Shown here: positions 7,509 to 16,527 of the stretch, piece by piece | Numbering within the stretch: position 1 is the stretch's first letter | Layout: every line of letters starts with the position of its first letter | NCBI RefSeq assembly: GCF_002868715.1 | Contig: NZ_PKLZ01000003.1 | Coordinates: 124,001 to 188,000, forward strand | DNA from: Kineobactrum sediminis | GTDB lineage: Bacteria; Pseudomonadota; Gammaproteobacteria; Pseudomonadales; Halieaceae | DNA length: 64,000 nt | Direction: 5' to 3' | Notes under the pieces: generated by a model | Databases searched by the model: none | Told to the model about the DNA's origin: nothing | Seen by the model: the letters and a program-made list of their open reading frames with translations, nothing else | Translations under genes and position numbers: made by a program

Positions 7509-8444
7509 ATGCCAGTCCAGCCAGTAACAATCAAGGGTAGTAAAATTCTTATAACGGGCCCCACCGGCCAGGTGGCAGGGCCGGTTATTGATGCCTGGGC
7601 GGACCAGGCGGAAATAGTCGCGCTGGCGCGCTTCAGTGACAATGCCCAACGCGAGCGGCTGGAAGCGGCCGGCGTGCAATGCCTGCAGGCGGATCTGGCG
7701 GATCCGGCATCGTTACAGGGGCTTGCCGATGACTTTGATTATGTCCTTAATTTCGCGGTAGTCAAAACCGACAGTTTTGACTATGACCTCGCGGCCAATG
7801 CCGAAGGCGTGGGCCGCCTGATGCTGCATTGCCGCAATGCCAGGGCTTTCCTGCACCTTTCATCCACTGCGGTCTATCAATATGCGGGTCACGAGCCGCG
7901 AAGCGAAGACTCCCCCCTGGGTGACAATCACCGCGCCATGTTCCCCACCTACAGTATCAGCAAGATCGCGGCTGAAACCGTGTGTCGCTTCACCGCGAAG
8001 CAGTTCGGCATTCCCGCTACCATTGCGCGCCTGAGCGTGCCCTACGGTGACAACGGCGGCTGGCCCTGGTATCACCTGTTGATGATGCAGGCGGGTGTGC
8101 CAATTGATATCCATCCCGAGCGGCCCAACAGCTACAATCTATTGCACGTTGACGATTACCTGGAAAAACTGCCTTTCTTGCTGGGCGCGGCGAGCGTCGA
8201 TGCGACGACTGTCAATTACGGGGGTTCCGAAGCTGTGAGTATCGAGGCGTGGTGCGCCTGGTTACAGGAGCTCACCGGCTTTGAGCCGGTATTCCGCGAG
8301 TCCGAACAGGCCTTCGGTAGTCTGGCAATTGATACCACGCGGATGCATCAACTGATCGGCCCTACCCGGATACCCTGGCGCGAAGGTATTGTGCGTATGG
8401 TGACCGCCCTGGCACCGGAGTTGCTCAAGCCGGACCATGGGTGA
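7509..8444 (+). CDS. NAD(P)-dependent epimerase/dehydratase (extended SDR)
   Basis: 311-residue extended short-chain dehydrogenase. Seen: the nucleotide-binding ITGPTGQVAGPV near residue 15, an internal HLSSTAVYQY and the catalytic YSISKIAAE (Tyr-x3-Lys). Such enzymes act on nucleotide sugars, sterols (3-beta-HSD type) or other alcohols; the sequence does not settle which. It is first in a same-strand run with a DUF1214 protein, a sulfotransferase, APS kinase and ATP sulfurylase. Inference: it prepares or modifies the substrate that is then sulfated. The ATG at 7509 follows AGAGGTG, an acceptable ribosome site. Confidence 0.85.
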   Translation: MPVQPVTIKGSKILITGPTGQVAGPVIDAWADQAEIVALARFSDNAQRERLEAAGVQCLQADLADPASLQGLADDFDYVLNFAVVKTDSFDYDLAANAEGVGRLMLHCRNARAFLHLSSTAVYQYAGHEPRSEDSPLGDNHRAMFPTYSISKIAAETVCRFTAKQFGIPATIARLSVPYGDNGGWPWYHLLMMQAGVPIDIHPERPNSYNLLHVDDYLEKLPFLLGAASVDATTVNYGGSEAVSIEAWCAWLQELTGFEPVFRESEQAFGSLAIDTTRMHQLIGPTRIPWREGIVRMVTALAPELLKPDHG

Positions 8445-8506
8445 GACACCCCAGGCCATCATCCCTGTTGTGACCACTAATCGAATTTATCCGGGAGGCG
8501 ATCAAT

Positions 8507-9631
8507 ATGCCAACATCTGATCTGGACGCGCTGCGCAATGGCGAGCTCTGGCTCGACTTTTGTGAATCACTGAAAAGCGCCGGCGCCGAAATCCTGGCTC
8601 CCGGCACACCCGAAGACGACCTCAGCAGAGCCGAGGGTTTTCGCTATCTCACCCGTTTGCTGCGTTTGAGCCTGGAAAAAAACCTGGAGTTTGCCGATCC
8701 CCGATTCCCGCAGTTTTACTCCCTGTCCCATGAGACGGCCAAAATCGGTAACGATAACCCGGATAACTTTTACCAGAATTGTGCGGTCGATGGCCATCGC
8801 AGCTATCGTATTACCGGCAATGTGGGCGCGGTGGAATACCTCAGTATCGAGACCAAGGCCGGCTCCTTTGCCGGCCAGGGTGCCATGGCCCCCACCGGGC
8901 ACGTGGCATTGGCGGATCTTGAACTCCAGCCCGGGGGCGACTTTGAGCTGCTGGTGAGCGCCACTCCCCAGCCGGGCAACTGGCTACCCATGGAGCCGGA
9001 ATCCGATAATATCCTGGTGCGGCAGACCTTTCGCGACCGTCGCCGGGAACGCAAGGTGGAATTGCAGATTGAGTGTCTGGACCCGGTGGATGAGGCCGTC
9101 CTTGACCCGGAGCAGTTTGCCGCCCAGCTGGCGCGCGTGGTGCCCTTTGTTACCGGTACCGCGGGCCTGTTTCGGGAATGGATGAACGGCTTTGCCAAAC
9201 ACATCAACCAGTTGCCGCCCAACGACCAGCAGATGTGCCTGCGTGCGGGCGGCGACCCCTCCATTTATTATCACAACAGTTACTGGCAGCTGGCGCCGGA
9301 CGAGGCGCTGATCATCGAATTCACGCCGCCGGAGCAGTGCCGTACCTGGAACTTCCAGCTTTCCAATTTCTGGATGGAGTCCCTGGACTACCGATTCCAT
9401 CGCATCAGCGTTAACCGCAGTAGTGCGGTGCTGGAAGCCGATGGCCGCGTGCGTATCGTGGTATCCGCACACAACCCCGGCGATGCCTTTCCCAATTGGC
9501 TGACCACCGCCGGCCACCTCGGTGGCAGCATGCTGCTGCGTTACGTGGAGAGCACCGATTACCCGCCCGTGCACACGCAGGTGATACCTTTGCAATTGCT
9601 GATGGCTGAGGGGGTCCCGGCACATGACTGA
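8507..9631 (+). CDS. DUF1214 domain protein
   Basis: 374-residue protein with a C-terminal DUF1214-type domain: the recognisable part is around residues 260-350 (FQLSNFWMESLDYRFHR, VRIVVSAHNPGDAFPNWL and GGSMLLRYVES). The N-terminal two thirds is not recognised beyond a helical start (YLTRLLRLSLEKNLEFADP). No signal peptide is visible. Family members are often beside sulfotransferase or dehydrogenase genes in actinobacteria and proteobacteria, but no biochemical role is established. It starts after a clear GGGAGG ribosome site and overlaps the sulfotransferase by 8 bases, so the two are probably translated together and may share a pathway. Confidence 0.8.
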   Translation: MPTSDLDALRNGELWLDFCESLKSAGAEILAPGTPEDDLSRAEGFRYLTRLLRLSLEKNLEFADPRFPQFYSLSHETAKIGNDNPDNFYQNCAVDGHRSYRITGNVGAVEYLSIETKAGSFAGQGAMAPTGHVALADLELQPGGDFELLVSATPQPGNWLPMEPESDNILVRQTFRDRRRERKVELQIECLDPVDEAVLDPEQFAAQLARVVPFVTGTAGLFREWMNGFAKHINQLPPNDQQMCLRAGGDPSIYYHNSYWQLAPDEALIIEFTPPEQCRTWNFQLSNFWMESLDYRFHRISVNRSSAVLEADGRVRIVVSAHNPGDAFPNWLTTAGHLGGSMLLRYVESTDYPPVHTQVIPLQLLMAEGVPAHD

Positions 9632-10793
9632 ACTGCAATTTGATGCCGATGTGCTGGTGGCCGCTGCCCGTGCCGTAGACGGGCTTGAAGATTTTGGCGA
9701 CGACAGTTATCGGGAACCACTGGAGCGCCTGCTGTGGTCGCTCGAACACGAGGCCGACCTCAACGCCCTTGGCCGTCCGGCCATGCTTCAGCGCATGGTG
9801 GATATCCTCAGTACGCGCCTGCGGGTTCAGGAGTGGCTGAGACGCTATCCGGAGATTCGCGACGAAGTTATTGTAGCGCCGCTGGTGATCGTGGGCCTGC
9901 CGCGCACGGGTACCACGATGTTGCACCGCACCATCGCCGCAGATCAGCGGCTCTATGCGCCACTCTGGTACGAAGTGCGCTTTCCGTGCCCCGACCTGGA
10001 TTGGGATTTCACCGCCGCCGGTGATCGCCGGATCCGGGAGGCCAAAGCCGAAGTGAAAATGATGATCGACAGTAATCCCGAATTACTGTCGGTACATCCG
10101 CTGGATGCAATGGAGCCGGATGAGGACATTATGCTGCTGGAGCAGTCGTTCTACAGCTTCAATATCCAGGCGCTCGCCAATGTGCCCACCTTTGATGCCT
10201 GGATAGAGGCCCAGGATCACACGGTAGGCTATGAATACCTGAAGTTACTGCTGCAGTTCCTGCAGTGGCAGAAAAAACGCAGCGGCCAACCCGGCGAGCG
10301 CTGGGCGCTGAAGGCGCCGCATCACCTCCACTATATGGATTTGGTCTTCAAGGTTTTCCCGGATGCGCGTATAGTGCAATCCCATCGCGACCCCGTTGAT
10401 ACCATTCCCTCGCTGGCGAGCATGATTGCCAACGTCTGGCAGGTGTACTCGGATTCGGCCGACCCGGTAGTGGTTGGCCAGCAGTGGGCGCGCAAGTTTG
10501 CCCGCGGTTTGCAACACACCCTGGATGTGCGTCGCGAACGCGGTGACGACGATTTCCTGGATTTGTGGTTCCGCGATACCGTCAGCCAGCCGCTGGCGGA
10601 GATAGCCAGGGTCTATGAGTTTCTGGGTATGGAGCTGACGCCCGACGCCAGCACCGAAATGGCTCGGTGGCAGGACGTCAATCGTCGCGAATTGCGCCCG
10701 CCCCACGCCTATACGCTGGACCAGTTCGGTTTGTCCGAGGAAGGTCTCAAGGCGCAGTTCCAGGCGTACCGAGAGGCCTTTATCGAGCCTTAG
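9624..10793 (+). CDS. PAPS-dependent sulfotransferase family protein
   Basis: 389-residue cytosolic sulfotransferase (Sulfotransfer_3-like). Seen: the 5'-phosphosulfate-binding loop GLPRTGTTML at residues 91-100 and the 3'-phosphate-binding region QSHRDPVDTIPS ending at S263, with R255; the C-terminus (LDQFGLSEEGLKAQF) is typical of this branch. It would transfer sulfate from PAPS to a hydroxyl acceptor. Acceptor unknown; lipids, steroids or glycolipids are plausible. Genes for APS kinase and ATP sulfurylase follow directly, which would supply PAPS. It overlaps the DUF1214 gene by 8 bases. No signal peptide or membrane segment is seen. Confidence 0.9.
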   Translation: MTELQFDADVLVAAARAVDGLEDFGDDSYREPLERLLWSLEHEADLNALGRPAMLQRMVDILSTRLRVQEWLRRYPEIRDEVIVAPLVIVGLPRTGTTMLHRTIAADQRLYAPLWYEVRFPCPDLDWDFTAAGDRRIREAKAEVKMMIDSNPELLSVHPLDAMEPDEDIMLLEQSFYSFNIQALANVPTFDAWIEAQDHTVGYEYLKLLLQFLQWQKKRSGQPGERWALKAPHHLHYMDLVFKVFPDARIVQSHRDPVDTIPSLASMIANVWQVYSDSADPVVVGQQWARKFARGLQHTLDVRRERGDDDFLDLWFRDTVSQPLAEIARVYEFLGMELTPDASTEMARWQDVNRRELRPPHAYTLDQFGLSEEGLKAQFQAYREAFIEP

Positions 10794-10867
10794 CGCAGTG
10801 GCCCGGAATGGCTTGGGTGGTTTGACGCCAGGGCATGATAAATTATTTTGTGAATGAGAGTGGAGTT

Positions 10868-11485
10868 ATGGCAGAGCAGAAAGCAACCAACGTGCACTGG
10901 CACGAAGGTGACATCACCCGGGAACATCGGTCCCGGTTACTGGGTCATAAAGGGGCAACCCTGTGGTTCACGGGTTTGTCCGGCAGTGGCAAGAGCACGG
11001 TTGCGGTAGAGCTTGAAGGGCGGCTTAACGAGCTGGGCGTGCTGTCGTACCGGCTGGATGGCGATAATGTGCGCCTGGGGATCAATCGCAATCTGGGTTT
11101 CAGTGCCGAGGATCGTACCGAGAACATCCGTCGGATTGGTGAGATCGCCAAGCTTTTTGCCGATTCCGGAGTGATCGCGTTGAGCAGTTTCATCAGCCCC
11201 TATGCCGCCGACCGCAACCAGGTACGGGAGCTTCACGAAGCGGCTGGCATGGATTTTATCGAGGTCTTTGTCGATTGCTCCCTGGAAGCCGCGGAATCGC
11301 GCGACCCCAAGGGCCTGTACAAAAAAGCGCGCGCCGGCGAAATCAAGAATTTTACCGGCATTGATGATCCCTATGAGTCTCCCTGGAAGCCGGAGATTCA
11401 CTTGCACTCGGATCAACAGAGCCTGACCGAAGAAGTGGACATGATTCTGGGCGAGTTGCGCGAACGCGGCATCATCAACGCCTGA
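10868..11485 (+). CDS. cysC: adenylylsulfate (APS) kinase
   Basis: 205-residue kinase phosphorylating APS to PAPS with ATP. Seen: Walker A GLSGSGKST at residues 36-44, the APS-binding DGDNVRLGIN, the acceptor serine S110 in FISPYAADR, and the lid KGLYKKARAGEIKNF. Start placed at 10868, where GGAG precedes by about 6 bases and the protein begins MAEQKATNVHWH as in other CysC proteins; an earlier in-frame ATG at 10835 lacks a ribosome site. It sits between the sulfotransferase and sat. Because the partner here is Sat and no cysH/cysDN is nearby, its role is more likely donor supply for sulfation than cysteine synthesis alone. Confidence 0.96.
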   Translation: MAEQKATNVHWHEGDITREHRSRLLGHKGATLWFTGLSGSGKSTVAVELEGRLNELGVLSYRLDGDNVRLGINRNLGFSAEDRTENIRRIGEIAKLFADSGVIALSSFISPYAADRNQVRELHEAAGMDFIEVFVDCSLEAAESRDPKGLYKKARAGEIKNFTGIDDPYESPWKPEIHLHSDQQSLTEEVDMILGELRERGIINA

Positions 11486-11521
11486 GACTGAACTGGAACC
11501 GGAATACGAACGGAGAACACC

Positions 11522-12703
11522 ATGATCAAACCCCACGGCTCCGCGGAGCTGCACCCCCTTTACGTGGCCGACGATGCCAGGCGCGAAGCGCTGCTGGCGG
11601 AAGCTGCAACGCTGCCTTCGCTGCTACTCAACTCTGCAGCGGCGGCGAACGCGGTCATGTTGGGTGCGGGCTATTTCAACCCCCTCGACGGTTTCATGAA
11701 CCTGGCCGACATGCTCAGTGTGGCGGAAAAGCTGCAGACCGTTGATGGCCTGTTCTGGCCGGTACCGATCGTCAACCTGACTGAGGCTGAGGATATCGTC
11801 GCGGGCAGCCGCATCGCGTTGCGCGATCCCAATGTGGAAGGCGAGCCGGTGCTGGCAATAATGACCGTCGATGCCGTGGAAGTTGTAAACGACGAGCAGA
11901 TGGATCGGGTCGCCGAAAAAGTCTTTCGTACCCTGGACCCGGCGCATCCCGGTGTCGCAACCTTCAGGGCCCTGGGTCGCAACCTGGTTTCCGGCCCGAT
12001 AGAGGTGCTCGGCTTTTCCTACTTCAAGGAGGATTTCCCCGATACGTTCCGTACCGCGGTGGAGATTCGCGAAGAGATCGCCAGTCGTGGCTGGGAAAAA
12101 GTGGTGGCTTTCCAGACCCGGAATCCCATGCACCGCGCCCACGAGGAGCTGTGCCGGATGGCTATGGAGGATCTCGGTGCCGACGGTATCCTGATTCACA
12201 TGCTGCTGGGCAAACTGAAGCCGGGCGATATTCCCGCGGACGTGCGCGATGCGTCAATCCGCAAGATGGTCGACGTGTATTTTCCGGCCAATACGGTGAT
12301 GGTGACCGGTTACGGTTTTGACATGCTCTATGCAGGGCCCCGGGAGGCGGTACTGCATGCTGTATTCCGCCAGAACAGTGGCTGCAGTCACCTGATCGTG
12401 GGCCGCGATCATGCCGGTGTCGGTGATTATTACGGAGGTTTCGACGCCCAGACCGTGTTCGATGAAGAGGTACCCGAGGGCGCTCTGGAACTACAGATCT
12501 ATCGCGCCGATCACACCGCTTACAGCAAGAAACTGGATCGGGTAGTGATGATGCGCGACGCCCCGGACCACAGCCCCGAAGACTTTGTACTGCTGTCGGG
12601 TACCAAGGTACGGGAGATGCTGGGCAATGGGATCGCGCCACCCGCTGAATTTTCCCGACCGGAAGTGGCGCGGATCCTGATGGATTACTACCAGAGCCTG
12701 TAG
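11522..12703 (+). CDS. sat: ATP sulfurylase (sulfate adenylyltransferase), homomeric type
   Basis: 393-residue enzyme making APS from ATP and sulfate. Seen: an N-terminal PUA-like domain (to about residue 165), then the catalytic domain with QTRNPMHRAHE at residues 198-208, a GRDHAGVGDYYG segment and the C-terminal SGTKVREML. This is the single-chain Sat, unrelated to the CysD/CysN heterodimer usually used for assimilation in gammaproteobacteria. The ATG at 11522 follows a CGGAG site. With cysC and the sulfotransferase upstream it completes a sulfate-to-PAPS-to-sulfoester route. A 33-base hairpin follows the stop. Confidence 0.96.
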   Translation: MIKPHGSAELHPLYVADDARREALLAEAATLPSLLLNSAAAANAVMLGAGYFNPLDGFMNLADMLSVAEKLQTVDGLFWPVPIVNLTEAEDIVAGSRIALRDPNVEGEPVLAIMTVDAVEVVNDEQMDRVAEKVFRTLDPAHPGVATFRALGRNLVSGPIEVLGFSYFKEDFPDTFRTAVEIREEIASRGWEKVVAFQTRNPMHRAHEELCRMAMEDLGADGILIHMLLGKLKPGDIPADVRDASIRKMVDVYFPANTVMVTGYGFDMLYAGPREAVLHAVFRQNSGCSHLIVGRDHAGVGDYYGGFDAQTVFDEEVPEGALELQIYRADHTAYSKKLDRVVMMRDAPDHSPEDFVLLSGTKVREMLGNGIAPPAEFSRPEVARILMDYYQSL

Positions 12704-12712
12704 CGATAGATA

Positions 12713-12745
12713 CGCCGGTGCAGGCCTGTAAGAGCCTCACCGGCG
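12713..12745. terminator. hairpin between convergent sat and tlpA-like genes
   Basis: CGCCGGTG (12713-12720) pairs perfectly with CACCGGCG (12738-12745), and AGGC/GCCT extends the stem inside with one bulged base and an 8-nt loop. It lies between two converging stop codons, so it can serve both directions. There is no T run on either strand, so it may be a 3'-end stabilising hairpin rather than a strict intrinsic terminator. Confidence 0.5.
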
Positions 12746-12752
12746 GAGCAGG

Positions 12753-13214
12753 TTACGTGGCGGGCCCCTCCTGCTCTACCGTGGCGGCCCGCAGGGATTC
12801 CAGGGTCTGGGGGCCGACCAGTGAGTTCACCAGCTCGCCCTGGGGGTTTATGATCAGCGTTGTCGGGAGAACGATGGGCCGCGGTACGCCCAGCAGCGCT
12901 GCCGGATCCTCCGCCAGGGTCTGGAAGCTGACGCCGAAAGTGGCTATCTGCGCCGCCAGGTCATCACCGGTGGCGCCATCATAATTAACCCCGAGCACTG
13001 TAATGTCGGCATGATTTTCATCAAGCGCATTGAGCTCCGGGATCTCCTTGATGCAGGGCTTGCACCACTGTGCCCAGTAATTGATAACGATCCATTGCCC
13101 GTGGAGGCTCTTGAACAGGGCAGCGTTATCCCGGGGTTCGGGCTCACAGCCGGCGAGGGCCAGGAGCAGGAGGAGAGCGGTAGCGACGCGAAGCGATTTC
13201 AAAGACGTTTTCAT
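12753..13214 (-). CDS. TlpA/ResA-like thioredoxin-fold lipoprotein
   Basis: 153-residue exported protein. Seen: MKTSLKSLRVATALLLLLAL then lipobox LAGC, so it is probably lipid-anchored facing the periplasm; a thioredoxin fold with WAQWCKPC (redox CxxC) and the cis-Pro region VLPTTLIINPQGELV. Known relatives reduce disulfides in periplasmic proteins or in cytochrome c maturation. The start at 13214 was chosen because the protein then begins directly with the lipoprotein signal; the open frame extends 112 codons further without meaning. It is divergent from arsC, with 86 bases between. Confidence 0.92.
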   Translation of the reverse strand: MKTSLKSLRVATALLLLLALAGCEPEPRDNAALFKSLHGQWIVINYWAQWCKPCIKEIPELNALDENHADITVLGVNYDGATGDDLAAQIATFGVSFQTLAEDPAALLGVPRPIVLPTTLIINPQGELVNSLVGPQTLESLRAATVEQEGPAT

Positions 13215-13261
13215 CAGGCCATTATGACACGATTTGAGGGCGGCGCCCCACAGATGCCTTT

Positions 13262-13270
13262 TGCTATAAT
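13262..13270 (+). promoter_or_regulatory. extended -10 promoter for arsC operon
   Basis: TGC followed by a perfect TATAAT (13265-13270) forms an extended -10 element 31 bases before the TTG start of arsC. No good -35 is present at 16-18 bases, which extended -10 promoters can tolerate. Confidence 0.55.
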
Positions 13271-13300
13271 GTGGGTTTTGCCGTTTGTAAGGATTCCGTC

Positions 13301-14634
<1,334 letters not shown>

Positions 14635-14642
<8 letters not shown>

Positions 14643-16473
14643 GCCTTCCCTGCTACGGCGCCTGTTTTCCGGTTTCTGGCGCGCTTTGACCTGGCTTCGC
14701 CTGGCGTTGTCGAACATTCTGTTCCTGGTATTGCTGGTGGTTATCTACCTGCTGTATTTCAGTGGTGAACAGAAACCCGTGCCCGAGCGGGCGGCGCTGC
14801 TACTGAATCTCAACGGCACCCTGGTAGACGAAAAATCGCCTGCACAACCCCTCCAGGCCCTGTTTGGCCAGGCGGCCCCCGGTTCCAGGGAGGTGCTATT
14901 GCGCGATGTCGTGGACGCGATCAACTATGCGCGCACGGACCCGGCCATTACCTCCCTGGTGATGGAACTGGATTTCATGGTGTCCTCTGGTATCAGCAAG
15001 CATCTCGAGATAGCCGAGGCGCTGGATGCCTTCAAGGCCAGTGGCAAGCCGGTGATGGCGATGGGCGATTATTTCAGCCAGGACCAGTACCTGCTGGCCA
15101 GCCAGTCCGATGAAGTAATTCTGCACCCGATGGGTGCGGTACCACTGGAAGGATTCGCCAGTTACCGTAATCACTTCCGTGAAGCGCTGGAAAAACTGTC
15201 GGTTTCAATGCACGTGTTCAAGGCGGGTGAACATAAATCCATGGCCGAGCCGTTCCTCAGGAACGACATGTCCGAGCAGGAGAAAGAGATAACCGAGCGC
15301 TGGCTGGAGGATTTGTGGGGTCGTTATACCGGCCTGGTGGAGGAGCGGCGGCAACTCCCTGCCGGTGCGGTGAATGCCTATATCAACAATTATGCCGAGC
15401 TACTGGCAGCGATTGACGGCGACAGCGCCGGGCTGGCCCTGGAGCAGGGTCTTGTCGACAGGCTGATGTCGCGTCGCGATGCCAATGAGTACCTGGCGGG
15501 TGTGGTCGGTGCCACGGACGACCAGGGTTTTTATGAGGCGGTGATGTTCGAGCGCTATGTTGCCCGCAAACGGCCGTCCTCTTTAACCCGGATGAGCGGC
15601 GAGCGGATTGCGGTGGTGACTGCAGTGGGCAACATCATGCCCGGTGAGCAACCGCCGGGAGTGATCGGTGCTGACACCCTGTCGCGCCTGCTGCGGCAGA
15701 CGGCGGATGCTGAGGGCGTCAGGGCCATCGTATTGCGGGTGAACAGCGGTGGCGGCAGCGTGATGGCCTCCGAGCGTATTCGCCAGGCGGTGGCGGAGGT
15801 GCGCGAGCAGGGCATGCCCGTTGTGGTGTCGATGGGTTCGGTCGCCGCCTCCGGAGGCTATTATATTGCCGCAGAGGCGGATGAAATCTGGGCCACCCCG
15901 GCAACCCTCACCGGCAGTATCGGTGTGTTTGTGGCGTTTCCGACCTTCGAGCAATTGCTGGATCGTGTCGGCGTTCATACCGATGGGGTGGGCACTACCG
16001 AACTGGCGGGTTCACTCCGCCTGGACAGGCCGCTGAACCCGCAGCTGGCCAGGTCGCTAGAGAACACGGTGGAGTTCACCTATCGCAATTTCGTCGAGCT
16101 GGTTGCGGAAGGCCGTGGCATGAGTGTTGAGCAGGTTCGCGAGGTAGCCGAGGGCAGGGTCTGGAGTGCGGCGGATGCACAGCGGGTGGGCCTTGTCGAC
16201 GAGCTGGGTTCTTTGCGGCAGGCAATCGCGGCAGCAGCGACGCTGGCGGGCCTGGAGGAGTACAAGGTGGATTATGTACACCAGCCCCTCTCGCCCCGGG
16301 ATCTGCTGCTGCAGCAATTGTTATCCCGGGCGGGCATTGAGTCGCTGTTTCCAGTGAACAGCAACGTACAGCAGCTTATTCAACCCTTGTCCCGCGCCGC
16401 GCAGGCGCTGCTGGAGCTGAATGACCCGGGGTACCTGTACATGCGTTGCCTGTCCTGTAGCGCGGTGCCTTAG
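14635..16473 (+). CDS. sppA: signal peptide peptidase SppA, 67K type
   Basis: 612-residue inner-membrane serine protease degrading cleaved signal peptides. Seen: an N-terminal membrane anchor (LSNILFLVLLVVIYLLYF), a tandem of two ClpP-like domains, the catalytic Lys K201 in GEHKSMAEPF of the first and the Ser nucleophile S406 in SVAASGGYYIA of the second, matching the K209/S409 dyad of E. coli SppA. The start at 14635 has AAGGAG 8 bases upstream; an earlier in-frame ATG lies inside DUF2069. The ending LYMRCLSCSAVP carries two Cys that are not typical of the family. A strong hairpin follows. Confidence 0.96.
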
Positions 16474-16493
16474 TCGGGCCAGGGCGGGCACGG

Positions 16494-16526
16494 CAAGCGC
16501 TGCTGCCGGTGCGGAAGCGGCGCTTG
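16494..16526. terminator. hairpin between convergent sppA and RND permease
   Basis: CAAGCGC (16494-16500) pairs with GCGCTTG (16520-16526), and the stem continues through GCT/AGC and CCG/CGG around a small G-A mismatch to a 3-nt loop. On the plus strand it is followed by TTT, so it probably ends the arsC-sppA transcript; it also lies just past the stop of the RND permease on the minus strand. Confidence 0.6.
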
Positions 16527-16527
16527 T

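Noticed and set aside
10822-10850. Promoter before cysC (TTGACG)
   Set aside because: The -35 is good but no -10 lies at 16-18 bases; the nearest AT-rich hexamers are too close.
10868-12703. Ordinary cysteine-assimilation genes
   Set aside because: CysC and Sat are real, but the adjoining sulfotransferase and the absence of cysH/cysDN/cysI nearby favour a sulfation role; assimilation cannot be fully excluded from one window.
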